Below, one piece after another: positions 53,206-62,802 of a DNA stretch of 64,000 nt (position 1 is its first letter; the number at the start of each line of letters is the position of its first letter). Below the pieces are notes generated by a model that was given only the letters and a program-made list of their open reading frames with translations, was not told the DNA's origin and searched no databases. The position numbers and the translations under genes were made by a program. The stretch comes from Pantoea cypripedii (lineage in GTDB: Bacteria; Pseudomonadota; Gammaproteobacteria; Enterobacterales; Enterobacteriaceae). Location of the stretch: positions 443,786-507,785 of the forward strand of contig NZ_MLJI01000002.1 of assembly GCF_002095535.1 (NCBI RefSeq), written 5' to 3'.

Positions 53206-55035
53206 ATGCGAATTTCTCACTCAATGCTGACAGACATAACTTTCAGTCTGTATTCTTCATTAGTTAAAAAAAATTTACTTAGGCTACTGTTCGCAGTAGC
53301 TGTTTTACTCATCCTGGCACTGAGCTGGTGCAGTTTTCGTTACGCCTGTCAGGAGCAAACCGACATTCTGGAATCCCAGCTACAGCAGCAAGGACAGGAA
53401 TTGACAGCCAATATCAGCCGCTATGAGTTCATCCCATTGTCGCTGGCTCTCAATAATAACGCTATTGAACTGCTAAATAATCTTCATGATATAACACTGA
53501 TATCGCGTTTAAATACACAACTGGGGAATTTTAAGTCTCGCATCGGTGCCTTAGCCATTTTTATTGTCGATAAATATGGTGACATCCTGGCGTCGAGCGA
53601 CGATGGTCATGATGGCAGCCTGATGGGCCAAAACGTCGCGCTTCGGCCATATTTCCAAAATGCTCAGTCTGATAGTATCTCTCATTACTTTGGCATGGGT
53701 ACGACTCACTCCATTTCCGGATATTATCAGGCCAGTGGCATCTTTCAGGGCAATAAGAAAATTGGTGCAGTAGTGGTTAAAGTCGATCTGCAGAGCATGC
53801 TCAGAGACAGCCGTGGCAGTGAAAAGATCATGTTGCTGGATCAAAATAACATCGTCGTATATTCCAGTAATAAAGACTGGCTTTATCAGTCTCTCAATAA
53901 GTTGACGACTGGGCAAACACACGGGGGTCTGGCATTACAATCTGGTCGTCATCATGCTGAAAGTATCAGGCTGGGTGATACACGCTATATCCTGATGCAG
54001 GAATATCTCCCTCAGCTGAAAATGAGCCTGGTCAGATTAACACCTGTTGAACTTATTTATAAACGCGTATTACCTCGCGTAAGTTCACTGGTGACATTGA
54101 TGATTCTGGTGGCTGTTTGTTTGTATATTCTTACGCAACGCCTGCAAATCGTTCAATTACGACTGGAAAATCAACACGCGTTGAAAATGGCCTATAACCG
54201 CCTTGAGGAACTTGTCAGATGCAGAACTTCTGAGCTGGAAAAAAAGAAGGCGCAGCTTGAAGCTGAAGTGCATGAGCGTATTCAATCCGAAAAAACGCTA
54301 AAAAACATGCAAAATGAACTGATTCGTAATGAAAAGCTTGCCGTAGTCGGACAATTATCTGCTGGCCTGGCACATGAAATCAATCAGCCCTTAGCGGCGC
54401 TGGGCATGATGTCAGCAAACGCGATACGCTTTTTTGAAATGGGCGAATTCGGTGAGGCCAAAGGTAATCTGGAACGCATTGGTAAACTGGTCGATTACAT
54501 CGGTCGCCTGAGCAATCAGTTACGATCATTCTCACACAATAACGATAATGTCATTCAGAACATTTCTGCCGGAGTCAGCATCGATAATGCGATGCTGTTG
54601 CTGGGTCATCGCTTCGAGAAGCTGGATTGCAGTTTCATTCGCCACCCACCCGAAAAAGAACCCTGGTGTTTATGCAATGGCCTGCGGTTAGAACAGGTTC
54701 TTGTCAATCTGATTGGCAATGCATTAGAGGCGACGCAAGATCAATCCTGGCGCAGATTTGTCAGTGCAAGATGGTTTAAACAGGACAATATGGCCGTTAT
54801 TGAAATTGAAGATAATGGTCCGGGTATCTCTCCGGATGCTCTGGAGCATATTTTTGAACCCTTTTTTACCACCAAGAAAAACCATGGGCTGGGATTAGGC
54901 CTTGCGCTATCAGCTGATATTATAAGGTCGTTCAAAGGTACGCTCACCGCACAGAACACAGAACAAGGAGCACGGTTTACCATCCGGTTGCCGCATTCTC
55001 AGTTGAACTCACAGGCCGGAAAAAATAATGGCTGA
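53206..55035 (+). CDS. DctB-type sensor histidine kinase
   Basis: 609 residues: membrane segment at about 25-45, a periplasmic Cache-like domain (about 60-270), second membrane segment at about 290-310, a coiled coil, then HisKA with AHEINQPLAALGMMSANAIR (phospho-His at about 390) and HATPase with LIGNALEATQDQ, EIEDNGPGISPDALEHIFEP and GLGLGLALSADII. Likely senses a C4-dicarboxylate. Its end overlaps the regulator start by 8 bases. Confidence 0.88.
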   Translation: MRISHSMLTDITFSLYSSLVKKNLLRLLFAVAVLLILALSWCSFRYACQEQTDILESQLQQQGQELTANISRYEFIPLSLALNNNAIELLNNLHDITLISRLNTQLGNFKSRIGALAIFIVDKYGDILASSDDGHDGSLMGQNVALRPYFQNAQSDSISHYFGMGTTHSISGYYQASGIFQGNKKIGAVVVKVDLQSMLRDSRGSEKIMLLDQNNIVVYSSNKDWLYQSLNKLTTGQTHGGLALQSGRHHAESIRLGDTRYILMQEYLPQLKMSLVRLTPVELIYKRVLPRVSSLVTLMILVAVCLYILTQRLQIVQLRLENQHALKMAYNRLEELVRCRTSELEKKKAQLEAEVHERIQSEKTLKNMQNELIRNEKLAVVGQLSAGLAHEINQPLAALGMMSANAIRFFEMGEFGEAKGNLERIGKLVDYIGRLSNQLRSFSHNNDNVIQNISAGVSIDNAMLLLGHRFEKLDCSFIRHPPEKEPWCLCNGLRLEQVLVNLIGNALEATQDQSWRRFVSARWFKQDNMAVIEIEDNGPGISPDALEHIFEPFFTTKKNHGLGLGLALSADIIRSFKGTLTAQNTEQGARFTIRLPHSQLNSQAGKNNG

Positions 55036-56353
55036 TTTTGATGTATTACTGATTGAAGATGACAAAGATGTTCGCCTTGGCTGTATGCAGGCACTGAAAC
55101 TGGAAAATTTCACTGTAGCTGGTGTCGGCTCAGTTGAAGAGGCTCGTCATTACCTCCCCTCCCTGCGCAAACATGGCATTTTAATTACCGATATGAAATT
55201 ACCCGGTGTCAGCGGATTGGAATTTCAGAAGGAGGTTAATGAGCTGGAGCAGGATTTACCGGTGATTATCATCACCGGGCATGGTGATGTGGCCACAGCA
55301 GTTGAGGCCATGCATAACGGTGCCTATGATTTTCTGTCAAAACCCTTTACTCCCCAGCAATTAACCAATGTCGCAAAACGGGCGCTCGATAAACGACATC
55401 TGCTCCAGGAAGTCTATCAGTTACGTCGCCAGCTCGCCGACGCCAGTGCACTTGAAACCCGGATCATTGGCAACTCAGCCGCCATGCTGGAGATCCGCGA
55501 AGTTATCAAGGACATCGCCATGACATCAGCAAATGTAATGGTCTACGGTGAAACCGGAACGGGTAAAGAGTTGATCGCCCGGTGTATTCACGACCTCAGT
55601 GGTCGCACTGGTCCCTTTGTTGCGCTGAACTGCGGGGGACTGCCTGAAACATTGTTTGACAGCGAAATTTTCGGCCATGAATCCGGGGCATTTTCCGGTG
55701 CGCTTAAGCAACGAATAGGCAAACTGGAATACGCCAACAACGGCACATTATTCCTCGATGAAATTGAAAGCATGCCACTCAGCATGCAAATTAAATTACT
55801 GCGGGTATTGCAGGAACGCAAACTGGAAAGACTGGGGTCCAATGCGTTAATCCCGATTGATATTCGCATCGTGTCAGCCAGCAAAGCAAACTTACTGGAG
55901 CTATCCGGGCAAGGACAGTTTCGTGCCGATCTGCACTTCCGTCTGGATGTGGTAAATATCAAACTTCCGCCATTGCGCGAACGTCCGGAAGATATACCTT
56001 TGCTGTTTGACCTGTTTGTTAATCATGCTGTCGCGAGTTATGACCGTCCCACGCCCACAATAACAGAAGCCAGAATTCATCATTTGATGGCGCGTCGCTG
56101 GCCGGGTAATGTGCGCGAATTGCGTAATGAAGCCGAACGCTTCGTTTTGGGGATAAAAGGTAGCCTTACCGGAGAGGCAGACGAATCAAACTTATCATTG
56201 TCGCAGCTGGTTGATAATTTTGAACGCAGTGTGATTATGGTCGAACTTTCCCATTATGAAGGCAGCCTGACCAGAACGGCTGAAGCATTAAATATCGCCA
56301 AAAGCACGCTTTCTGACAAAATAAAAAAATATGGCATTAAGCATTTAGGTTAA
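55028..56353 (+). CDS. DctD-type sigma-54 activator
   Basis: 441 residues: receiver domain with ILITDMKLPGVSG (Asp55) and ITGHGDVATAVEAM, then AAA+ with Walker A GETGTGKELIAR (174-185) and LFLDEIES (241-248), and a C-terminal Fis-type HTH (TAEALNIAKSTLSDKIKKYG). The sigma-54 loop GAFTGA reads GAFSGA (220-225), a threonine-to-serine change. Should act at 49637-49656. Confidence 0.9.
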   Translation: MADFDVLLIEDDKDVRLGCMQALKLENFTVAGVGSVEEARHYLPSLRKHGILITDMKLPGVSGLEFQKEVNELEQDLPVIIITGHGDVATAVEAMHNGAYDFLSKPFTPQQLTNVAKRALDKRHLLQEVYQLRRQLADASALETRIIGNSAAMLEIREVIKDIAMTSANVMVYGETGTGKELIARCIHDLSGRTGPFVALNCGGLPETLFDSEIFGHESGAFSGALKQRIGKLEYANNGTLFLDEIESMPLSMQIKLLRVLQERKLERLGSNALIPIDIRIVSASKANLLELSGQGQFRADLHFRLDVVNIKLPPLRERPEDIPLLFDLFVNHAVASYDRPTPTITEARIHHLMARRWPGNVRELRNEAERFVLGIKGSLTGEADESNLSLSQLVDNFERSVIMVELSHYEGSLTRTAEALNIAKSTLSDKIKKYGIKHLG

Positions 56354-56517
56354 TTTTCGGGCGACTTAGCGAAACCATCAATTAAGTTGATAGCGGACTC
56401 AGTTATCCACAGTTAAGGTGCATATCCGGCTCAACACCCTGTGGATAACAAAGATAATGCCGCGCAGGATGCCAGCTGGCGGAGAGGTGATCATTTCCCG
56501 ACCAGCTGGCTACGCAT

Positions 56518-57426
56518 TTAATAACAGTCTGGCACCAGCATGCTTTCCGGAACGGGGTGCCGGGCGTAATCAGCATGATGAATGCGCGAAGGTAAGGTAA
56601 TCGGAGTGCCTTCTTCCGCCTCATAAGGCACCTGCTGCAACAGATGGGAAATACAGTTGAGGCGGGCTTTTTTCTTATCCACGCCCTGCACGATCCACCA
56701 GCGGGCTTCCTCAATATTGGTCCGTTCCAGCATAATTTCTTTGGCGGCGGTGTAGTCCTCCCAGCGGCGGCGGCTCTCCAGAACCATCGGACTTAGCTTC
56801 CACTGTTTTAATGGATCATGGATACGGCTCAGGAAGCGCGTCTCCTGTTCTTCATCGGTGATTGAAATCCAGTACTTCACGATCTGAATGCCGCTGCGGA
56901 CCAGTAACCGTTCAAACTCCGGGGCGCTATGAAAAAACTCTTCGTACTCCTCGTCGCTACAAAATCCCATCACTTTTTCGACACCTGCGCGGTTGTACCA
57001 GCTGCGGTCAAACAGCACGATCTCCCCCGCCGCAGGCAGATGTGACACATAGCGCTGGAAATACCACTGTGAACGCTCGCGCTCGCTGGGTGCAGGCAAC
57101 GCGGCCACCCGGCAGTAGCGAGGGTTCAGCCGCTGCATGATGCGTTTGATGACGCCCCCTTTGCCGGCCGCATCGCGGCCTTCAAAAATCACCACCAGAC
57201 GATGGCCCGTGCGAACCACCCAGTTTTGCAGTTTGACTAATTCGCCCTGCAGATGCAGAAGCTCGCCAAAGTAACGGCGGCGCCAGGCCATTTCATCCGG
57301 GTCAGGTCGTGCTGCCGGATCCAGATCCTCCAGTTCCAGCTCAAGCGCTTCATCGTAACTGTCAAAGAACTCCTGCAAAAAACGCGCATCAGATTTATTG
57401 TTGTAATCAATTTCATGTGCAGACAT
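56518..57426 (-). CDS. Polyphosphate kinase 2
   Basis: 302 residues: FEGRDAAGKGGVIKRIMQRL (Walker A), ALPAPSERERSQWYFQRYVS, LFDRSWYNRAGVEKVMGFCS (Walker B) and YWISITDEEQETRFLSRI. PPK2-I type, which makes GTP or ATP from polyphosphate. Follows the phosphate transporter gene with a 27-base gap on the same strand. Confidence 0.92.
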   Translation of the reverse strand: MSAHEIDYNNKSDARFLQEFFDSYDEALELELEDLDPAARPDPDEMAWRRRYFGELLHLQGELVKLQNWVVRTGHRLVVIFEGRDAAGKGGVIKRIMQRLNPRYCRVAALPAPSERERSQWYFQRYVSHLPAAGEIVLFDRSWYNRAGVEKVMGFCSDEEYEEFFHSAPEFERLLVRSGIQIVKYWISITDEEQETRFLSRIHDPLKQWKLSPMVLESRRRWEDYTAAKEIMLERTNIEEARWWIVQGVDKKKARLNCISHLLQQVPYEAEEGTPITLPSRIHHADYARHPVPESMLVPDCY

Positions 57427-57453
57427 CGTCTTATATCCCTGTCGAAGCGAGCG

Positions 57454-59073
57454 TTACAGTGAGACCATCATCCAGTAGAGAGCAGCGGAGAGCAGTGCAG
57501 CAGCAGGCAGCGTTAATACCCAGGCCAGCACCATGTTGCGAATCGTCCCCAGCTGCAGGCCACTTTTGTTAGCCGCCATGGTGCCTGCAATGCCTGAGGA
57601 GAGCACATGCGTGGTGGACACCGGCAAACCGAAGGCATCAGCCGCCCCGATGGTGCCCATTGCGACCAGTTGAGCACTGACGCCCTGCGCGTAGTTAAGG
57701 TGGCTTTTACCAATTTTCTCTCCCAGGGTAGCGACAATGCGACGCCAGCCCACCATGGTGCCCAGTCCAAGCGCCAGCGCCACGGCCACTTTGACCCAGG
57801 TCGGGATAAATTGCGTCGACGCATTCAGCGCTTTTTCCAGTGCATGGAGCGTCTGGTGCGTGGTGGCCGGTAAGGTCAGCGTCTTATCGGTTGTCAGATG
57901 TTTGATGGTCTGCGCGGCAAGATACATATCATCGCGCACAGCAGGCATCTGATCAGCAGGGATGGTTTGCAACGAACCATAGTGGCTCAGAGTGTCCCCA
58001 ATTCGTCCCGTGGTCTGCGCCAGCGCGGCTAGTACCGTGGCATTGCTTTCGCCCGTGCGCAGATAGGTGGTCAGCACATCCGCCGCAGGCGCAGAGAGGA
58101 CAACCGACGTTTGCTGTAACAGCTGAGTTTTGCTGCTTTCCGCCAGCGCAATAATATGCGGGACTTCAGAATGCGGCAGGGCACGATTAAGGGAATAGGT
58201 CACCGGCAGCGCAGCGACCAGAATCAGCATCATTAGCCCCATCCCCTTTTGCCCGTCATTCGAACCATGGGCAAAAGAGACACCAGTACAGGTCAGCACC
58301 ATCAGACCACGGATCCATAACGGCGGAGCGCCCTTCTCTTTCGCCGTCTGATACAGCTCTGGTTTTTTCACCAACCGCTTCATCAGCACCAGCAGCAGTG
58401 CCGCACAGACGAAGCCTACGATCGGCGAAAGGATAAGCGCGTTACCGATATTTAACGCCTGGCCCCAGTTCACTCCGCTCATTGCGCTACGGCCATGCAT
58501 CACCGCATTGGCAATACCGACACCAATAATCGAGCCAATCAATGTATGGGAAGAGGACGCGGGCAACCCGAGCCACCATGTCGCCAGATTCCAGATGATG
58601 GCGGAGAACAACAGCGCGTAAATCATGACAAAACTTTCGCTGCTGCCGCTCTGAATAATTAATTCCACCGGCAAAAGAGAAATGATGCCGAAGGCTACCG
58701 CCCCGGTTGAGCACAGGACACCGAGAAAGTTAAAGATGCCGGACCACACCACTGCAACAGTGGGCGATAACGAGCGGGTATAAATGACGGTGGCGACCGC
58801 GTTGGCGGTGTCGTGAAAGCCATTGACGAATTCAAAGCCCAGCGCGGCCAGCAGCGCAATACCTAAAAGAACGATGGGCAGATAGCTGCTGAATGTCAGC
58901 CCGGTTTGCTGAATATCGCCCAGGAATTGTGTTCCGGTGAAAATAAGACCAGCAATGATGAAAGCGCCAAAAAGAAATAACGGTTTTTTACTGTTTCCCT
59001 GATTGACTTCTTCGGAGGTGGATAACGGAGTTGCGGTAACACTCAAAGCCTGGGGCGTAACGTAATCGCTCAT
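57454..59073 (-). CDS. PiT-family phosphate transporter
   Basis: 539 residues with the duplicated PiT motif: GFEFVNGFHDTANAVATVIY near the N-terminus, a WWLGLPASSSHTLIGSIIGV half and a C-terminal GAADAFGLPVSTTHVLSSGI. The family uses H+ or Na+ to take up phosphate. A Pho box lies 74 bases before the start. Co-operonic with PPK2. Confidence 0.92.
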   Translation of the reverse strand: MSDYVTPQALSVTATPLSTSEEVNQGNSKKPLFLFGAFIIAGLIFTGTQFLGDIQQTGLTFSSYLPIVLLGIALLAALGFEFVNGFHDTANAVATVIYTRSLSPTVAVVWSGIFNFLGVLCSTGAVAFGIISLLPVELIIQSGSSESFVMIYALLFSAIIWNLATWWLGLPASSSHTLIGSIIGVGIANAVMHGRSAMSGVNWGQALNIGNALILSPIVGFVCAALLLVLMKRLVKKPELYQTAKEKGAPPLWIRGLMVLTCTGVSFAHGSNDGQKGMGLMMLILVAALPVTYSLNRALPHSEVPHIIALAESSKTQLLQQTSVVLSAPAADVLTTYLRTGESNATVLAALAQTTGRIGDTLSHYGSLQTIPADQMPAVRDDMYLAAQTIKHLTTDKTLTLPATTHQTLHALEKALNASTQFIPTWVKVAVALALGLGTMVGWRRIVATLGEKIGKSHLNYAQGVSAQLVAMGTIGAADAFGLPVSTTHVLSSGIAGTMAANKSGLQLGTIRNMVLAWVLTLPAAALLSAALYWMMVSL

Positions 59074-59146
59074 TAGTGAAAATTTCCTATAGATCGCTAA
59101 AGCAGCAAAAGCACAACGATTTGTGTGAACACCATATAGAAAATTT

Positions 59147-59164
59147 ATGAAAGTTTTATGACAG
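59147..59164 (-). promoter_or_regulatory. Pho box for the pit-ppk2 operon
   Basis: CTGTCATAAAACTTTCAT on the minus strand matches the PhoB repeat CTGTCAT-AWAW-CTGTCAY closely, oriented toward the transporter gene. Predicts induction at low phosphate. Confidence 0.75.
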
Positions 59165-59411
59165 AGCTGTCAAAAAAGCGTCATATAGAAAAGAGGGAAA
59201 GGCCGGGAATTTAGCATTAATCCATTAATAATCAATGAATTGAATTTAATATGAAAAAATCTCAATTTAGTATTTGAGTTAGAGAACTGTCATAAACCTG
59301 TCACAAAGCACTGAATAATGATAACCAATGTTAACATTTACCATAGGTAATAATTATCTTTATAACGCCATCAAATCAGGGCCTCGTTAATTTAACAGGC
59401 CCTTCTGGCGC
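59165..59411. promoter_or_regulatory. AT-rich intergenic with a second Pho box
   Basis: 247 bases without a gene. CTGTCATAAACCTGTCACAA at 59287-59306 is a nearly ideal Pho box on the plus strand, but no plus-strand gene follows. Confidence 0.6.
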
Positions 59412-60185
59412 TTATTTCGTCGTATATCCGCCGTTGACCAGGATGGTCTGCCCGGTCATCCACCAGCCATCGCTGACCAGAAAACGCACCCATGGCACGA
59501 TATCTTCAATATCTGTCAGGCCGGTTTTGCTGAAGGGGGACAGCGCAGCGGCAGTTTTGTGGTATGCCACTGCCTCCGCACCTTCTGCCGGATAAAAGAA
59601 CGGCGTATCCATCGGGCCGGGGCCGATCGCGGTGACCGAGATACCACGTTCACCCAGTTCTTTCGAGGCAGCACGCGTAAAGTGCTCGACCGGTGCCTTC
59701 ATACCCGCATAAGCAGCATAAAACGGCGTGTAAGCTCCCAGCAGCGATGTCACCAGGCTACAGATTTTTCCGTTATCATTGACATGCTTACCGGCTTCTT
59801 TCAGAAAGAAGAACGCGGTCTTCGCGTTAACCGCACTCATATCATCAAACTCTTCTTCCGTGATGTCCGCCATCGGCTTCTTCAGCACTTTACCCACCGT
59901 GTTGATTGCAATGTCAGGCCGCCCCACCGCAGCCACAACATCGGCGAACAGTTTCTCCATCGCAGCGGCTGAGGTCAGATCCGCCTGAAAGGCGCAGGCC
60001 TCTGCCCCGGAGGCCTGAATGGCGTTCACCGTGGCTTCGGCGTCCTGTTGTGAAGCGGCACTGTTGTAGTGAATAGCAACAGCGCGGGCACCCTGCCGGG
60101 CAAAGTCACGGGCAATCAATCCCCCGAGATTTTTCGCCCCTCCGGCGATAAGGACAGTTTTTCCTCTGATGGCATGGTCACTCAT
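59412..60185 (-). CDS. Short-chain dehydrogenase/reductase
   Basis: 257 residues: TVLIAGGAKNLGGLIARDFA (GGAxxLGG cofactor site), INTVGKVLKKPMADI, YAAYAGMKAPVEHFTRAA with the Tyr-x3-Lys pair, and AIGPGPMDTPFFY. The end QTILVNGGYTTK is typical. Divergent from the LysR at 60311. Confidence 0.9.
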   Translation of the reverse strand: MSDHAIRGKTVLIAGGAKNLGGLIARDFARQGARAVAIHYNSAASQQDAEATVNAIQASGAEACAFQADLTSAAAMEKLFADVVAAVGRPDIAINTVGKVLKKPMADITEEEFDDMSAVNAKTAFFFLKEAGKHVNDNGKICSLVTSLLGAYTPFYAAYAGMKAPVEHFTRAASKELGERGISVTAIGPGPMDTPFFYPAEGAEAVAYHKTAAALSPFSKTGLTDIEDIVPWVRFLVSDGWWMTGQTILVNGGYTTK

Positions 60186-60310
60186 GATTCAGCTCCTGAT
60201 GCAGTGGTTTTGCGGGCAAATCCCGTAATCAACAGCTTAATGTGAATGAAAAATAGATAAACACTGATAATCTGCATGCACTATGCACAACTCACGAACA
60301 ATCAGGATCT

Positions 60311-61225
60311 ATGGATACAGTTGATCTGTTTAAGATATTTCTCCGGGTGGCGGAAAACGGCAGCTTTATTCGGGCAGCGGAAACGCTGAATCGCCCCGCA
60401 TCCACCATCTCGGCGGCGATCCGTGAGCTGGAATCCCGGCTGGGTACGCGTCTGTTCCACCGCACCACGCGCACCGTCTCGCTGACGCATGACGGCCATG
60501 CTTTCTACGCACGTTGTCAGGTGGTGGTTCAGGATATGGAAGAAACGGAGAATCTTTTCAAACCAACCAGCAAAGAAGTGACCGGGAAAATCCGCGTCGA
60601 TGTGCCGGGACGGGTTGGCAGCCGCATTATTATTCCCGCCCTGAAGGATTTTTTTACTCGCCACCCAGGTATCCAGATCGAGCTTGGCGTCACCGACAGA
60701 AGCGTAAATCTTGCTGAAGAAGGCATAGATTGTGCGGTTCGCGTCGGCAGGCTGAATGACTCCGGCATGGTATCGCGTTGCATAGGCTATCTGAGCATTA
60801 TTAACGTCGCGTCTGAGGCATATATTGCGGGTTGTGGTGAGTTGACCTCACCTGGTGAACTCAACCACTATGCAGCTGTAGGGTATGCCTCACCCACCAC
60901 CGGTCGCCGGGAACGCTGGGAATGGGTGCAGGAAGGAGAGATCCTCAATGCCGACGTTAACAGCCAGCTCACCGTGAACAGCGCTGAAGCCTATATTGCC
61001 GCCTGCGTTGCGGGTCTGGGTATCATTCAGATCCCCGAGTATGACGTCAGTGACCTGCTGGCAACGGGGGCACTGCGCCAGGTTATGACCGATTTCCGAC
61101 CGGGTTCGCTACCTGTCAACATTCTGTACCCACATCGGCGACATCTTTCCCGCCCTTTACGCTTATTCACCGACTGGCTGACCCCGCTGTTGCAGGCAAA
61201 GATGTGCCTGCTGCCTGCACAGTAA
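60311..61225 (+). CDS. LysR-type regulator
   Basis: 304 residues, HTH FIRAAETLNRPASTISAAIR. Likely regulates the divergent SDR gene. Confidence 0.88.
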   Translation: MDTVDLFKIFLRVAENGSFIRAAETLNRPASTISAAIRELESRLGTRLFHRTTRTVSLTHDGHAFYARCQVVVQDMEETENLFKPTSKEVTGKIRVDVPGRVGSRIIIPALKDFFTRHPGIQIELGVTDRSVNLAEEGIDCAVRVGRLNDSGMVSRCIGYLSIINVASEAYIAGCGELTSPGELNHYAAVGYASPTTGRRERWEWVQEGEILNADVNSQLTVNSAEAYIAACVAGLGIIQIPEYDVSDLLATGALRQVMTDFRPGSLPVNILYPHRRHLSRPLRLFTDWLTPLLQAKMCLLPAQ

Positions 61226-61243
61226 GGTCTCTCCTTACCTTCT

Positions 61244-61573
61244 TCAGTCAACCAAATCCTGTAGTTCGCTGACCGTGGTACGGCTGGAGAACCTGCTCAG
61301 CTCGCCGAACAGCGGATCCCACTCCTGAATATCCAGATGCGCGATAAGATCTTCACGCGCAAACGGGTCTGCATTAACCATCGACTGCACCTCATCCAGC
61401 GTCTCTGCCTGGAAAATCAGAAAACCCGCCCGTAACGGGGTGTTCTTCAGGGGTCCGGAAGCCAGCAGTTTTCCCTGATTGATCAATGCCTTCAGGTAAA
61501 CCACATGTTCACGTACAAAGGCATTCCACTCCGTGCCATCCGGATGGTCCATTCTTACCACATAGATACCCAT
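61244..61573 (-). CDS. YciI-like protein (YCII domain)
   Basis: About 109 residues starting MGIYVVRMDHPDGTEWNAFV, with VYLKALINQGKLLASGPLKN, GFLIFQAETLDEVQSMVNAD and DIQEWDPLFGELS. The start at 61573 is placed 6 bases after GGAG; 61576 is possible. Confidence 0.85.
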   Translation of the reverse strand: MGIYVVRMDHPDGTEWNAFVREHVVYLKALINQGKLLASGPLKNTPLRAGFLIFQAETLDEVQSMVNADPFAREDLIAHLDIQEWDPLFGELSRFSSRTTVSELQDLVD

Positions 61574-61675
61574 CATTATCTCCGAACTGTCGATTAGGAA
61601 AAAAAGCAGCATAATGAGCACTGACAGTATTTAAAACAGACCTGCATTGCGTTCTGAAACAACCAGGGGTTGTTA

Positions 61676-62569
61676 ATGCTTGATAAACTTACGGGTATGC
61701 GCACCTTTGTCGCTGCGGTGCAAACAGGGTCTTTCGTCGCCGCCGCAGACAAACTCAGCATGTCGCCACAGATGGTGGCACGCCATATCGCCGCGCTGGA
61801 ACAGCAGCTGGCGACCCGCCTGCTGAACCGGACGACACGCAGGCAAAGCCTGACGCCTGCGGGTTGCCAGTATTTCAGGCGATGCGAGGCTATCCTGAAG
61901 GCGATTGATGACGCTGAGAATGAAGCCAGCGGCACCACCGCCGTCCCTTCGGGCACATTGCGGCTCAACGCTCCGGTGACATTCGGGCGCTATGCTTTGG
62001 TGAATTTTCTCAGCCAGTTTCTCCAGCGTTATCCGCAAATGAGCATTGAACTTACGCTGTCCGATGACGTTATCAATCCGGCAGCTGAGAGTTTTGATAT
62101 GGTCATTCGTATCGGCGATCTGGATAAAAACCTTCGCTTTGCGGCAAAACCGTTACCCGCCTGGCGGCTGATTGCCTGTGCCGCGCCTCAATACCTGGCA
62201 AAACATGGCTGGCCACAGCATCCCTCCGATCTGCACCATCACGAATGTCTGGGCTTTTCCCCCTGGCCTGCGGGACTCACTCATCAATGGCCATTCCTCA
62301 GCACGGAGGGACTCACTGGTGTGACAATCAACGCCCGCCTGACCATTAACGACTGGGGTGCCATTCTGGAAGCGGCAATCCAGGGGACGGGTGTGCTGAT
62401 TGGTTATGAAAAGGGGCTTGAACAGCCAATTAAGCAGGGGCAACTCGTTACCATCCTGGTTGACTATAAAATTCCCGAGCGGGCGATGCATCTGCTGTAT
62501 GAACCTTCCCGCGCCAGCGAAACCCGTTATCGAGTTTTCATTGATGAGTTATGTGAGTTTTTTAACTGA
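61676..62569 (+). CDS. LysR-type regulator
   Basis: 297 residues, starting MLDKLTGMRTFVAAVQTGSF after AGGGGTTGTTA. HTH FVAAADKLSMSPQMVARHIA. Divergent from the YciI-like gene. Confidence 0.88.
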   Translation: MLDKLTGMRTFVAAVQTGSFVAAADKLSMSPQMVARHIAALEQQLATRLLNRTTRRQSLTPAGCQYFRRCEAILKAIDDAENEASGTTAVPSGTLRLNAPVTFGRYALVNFLSQFLQRYPQMSIELTLSDDVINPAAESFDMVIRIGDLDKNLRFAAKPLPAWRLIACAAPQYLAKHGWPQHPSDLHHHECLGFSPWPAGLTHQWPFLSTEGLTGVTINARLTINDWGAILEAAIQGTGVLIGYEKGLEQPIKQGQLVTILVDYKIPERAMHLLYEPSRASETRYRVFIDELCEFFN

Positions 62570-62802
62570 TTGAGTTGCTGAACAACACCTTGATATGAGT
62601 AATATCCACGAGTATTGGAGGTCGTTGTAGAAAAGGCTGCCAGTGTTTTATTGTCTAACAATGGTAATCTGGCTAGAGTTTATCAATTCTATAGAGGTGG
62701 ACATCTTTTCAATCGTCCACCTATCAAACTACGATAGGTGTCGGTTTTGTGTTTTTTATTGAAAAATAATATCGCACAGCTTGTGATTCATTTGTTAAAA
62801 TA

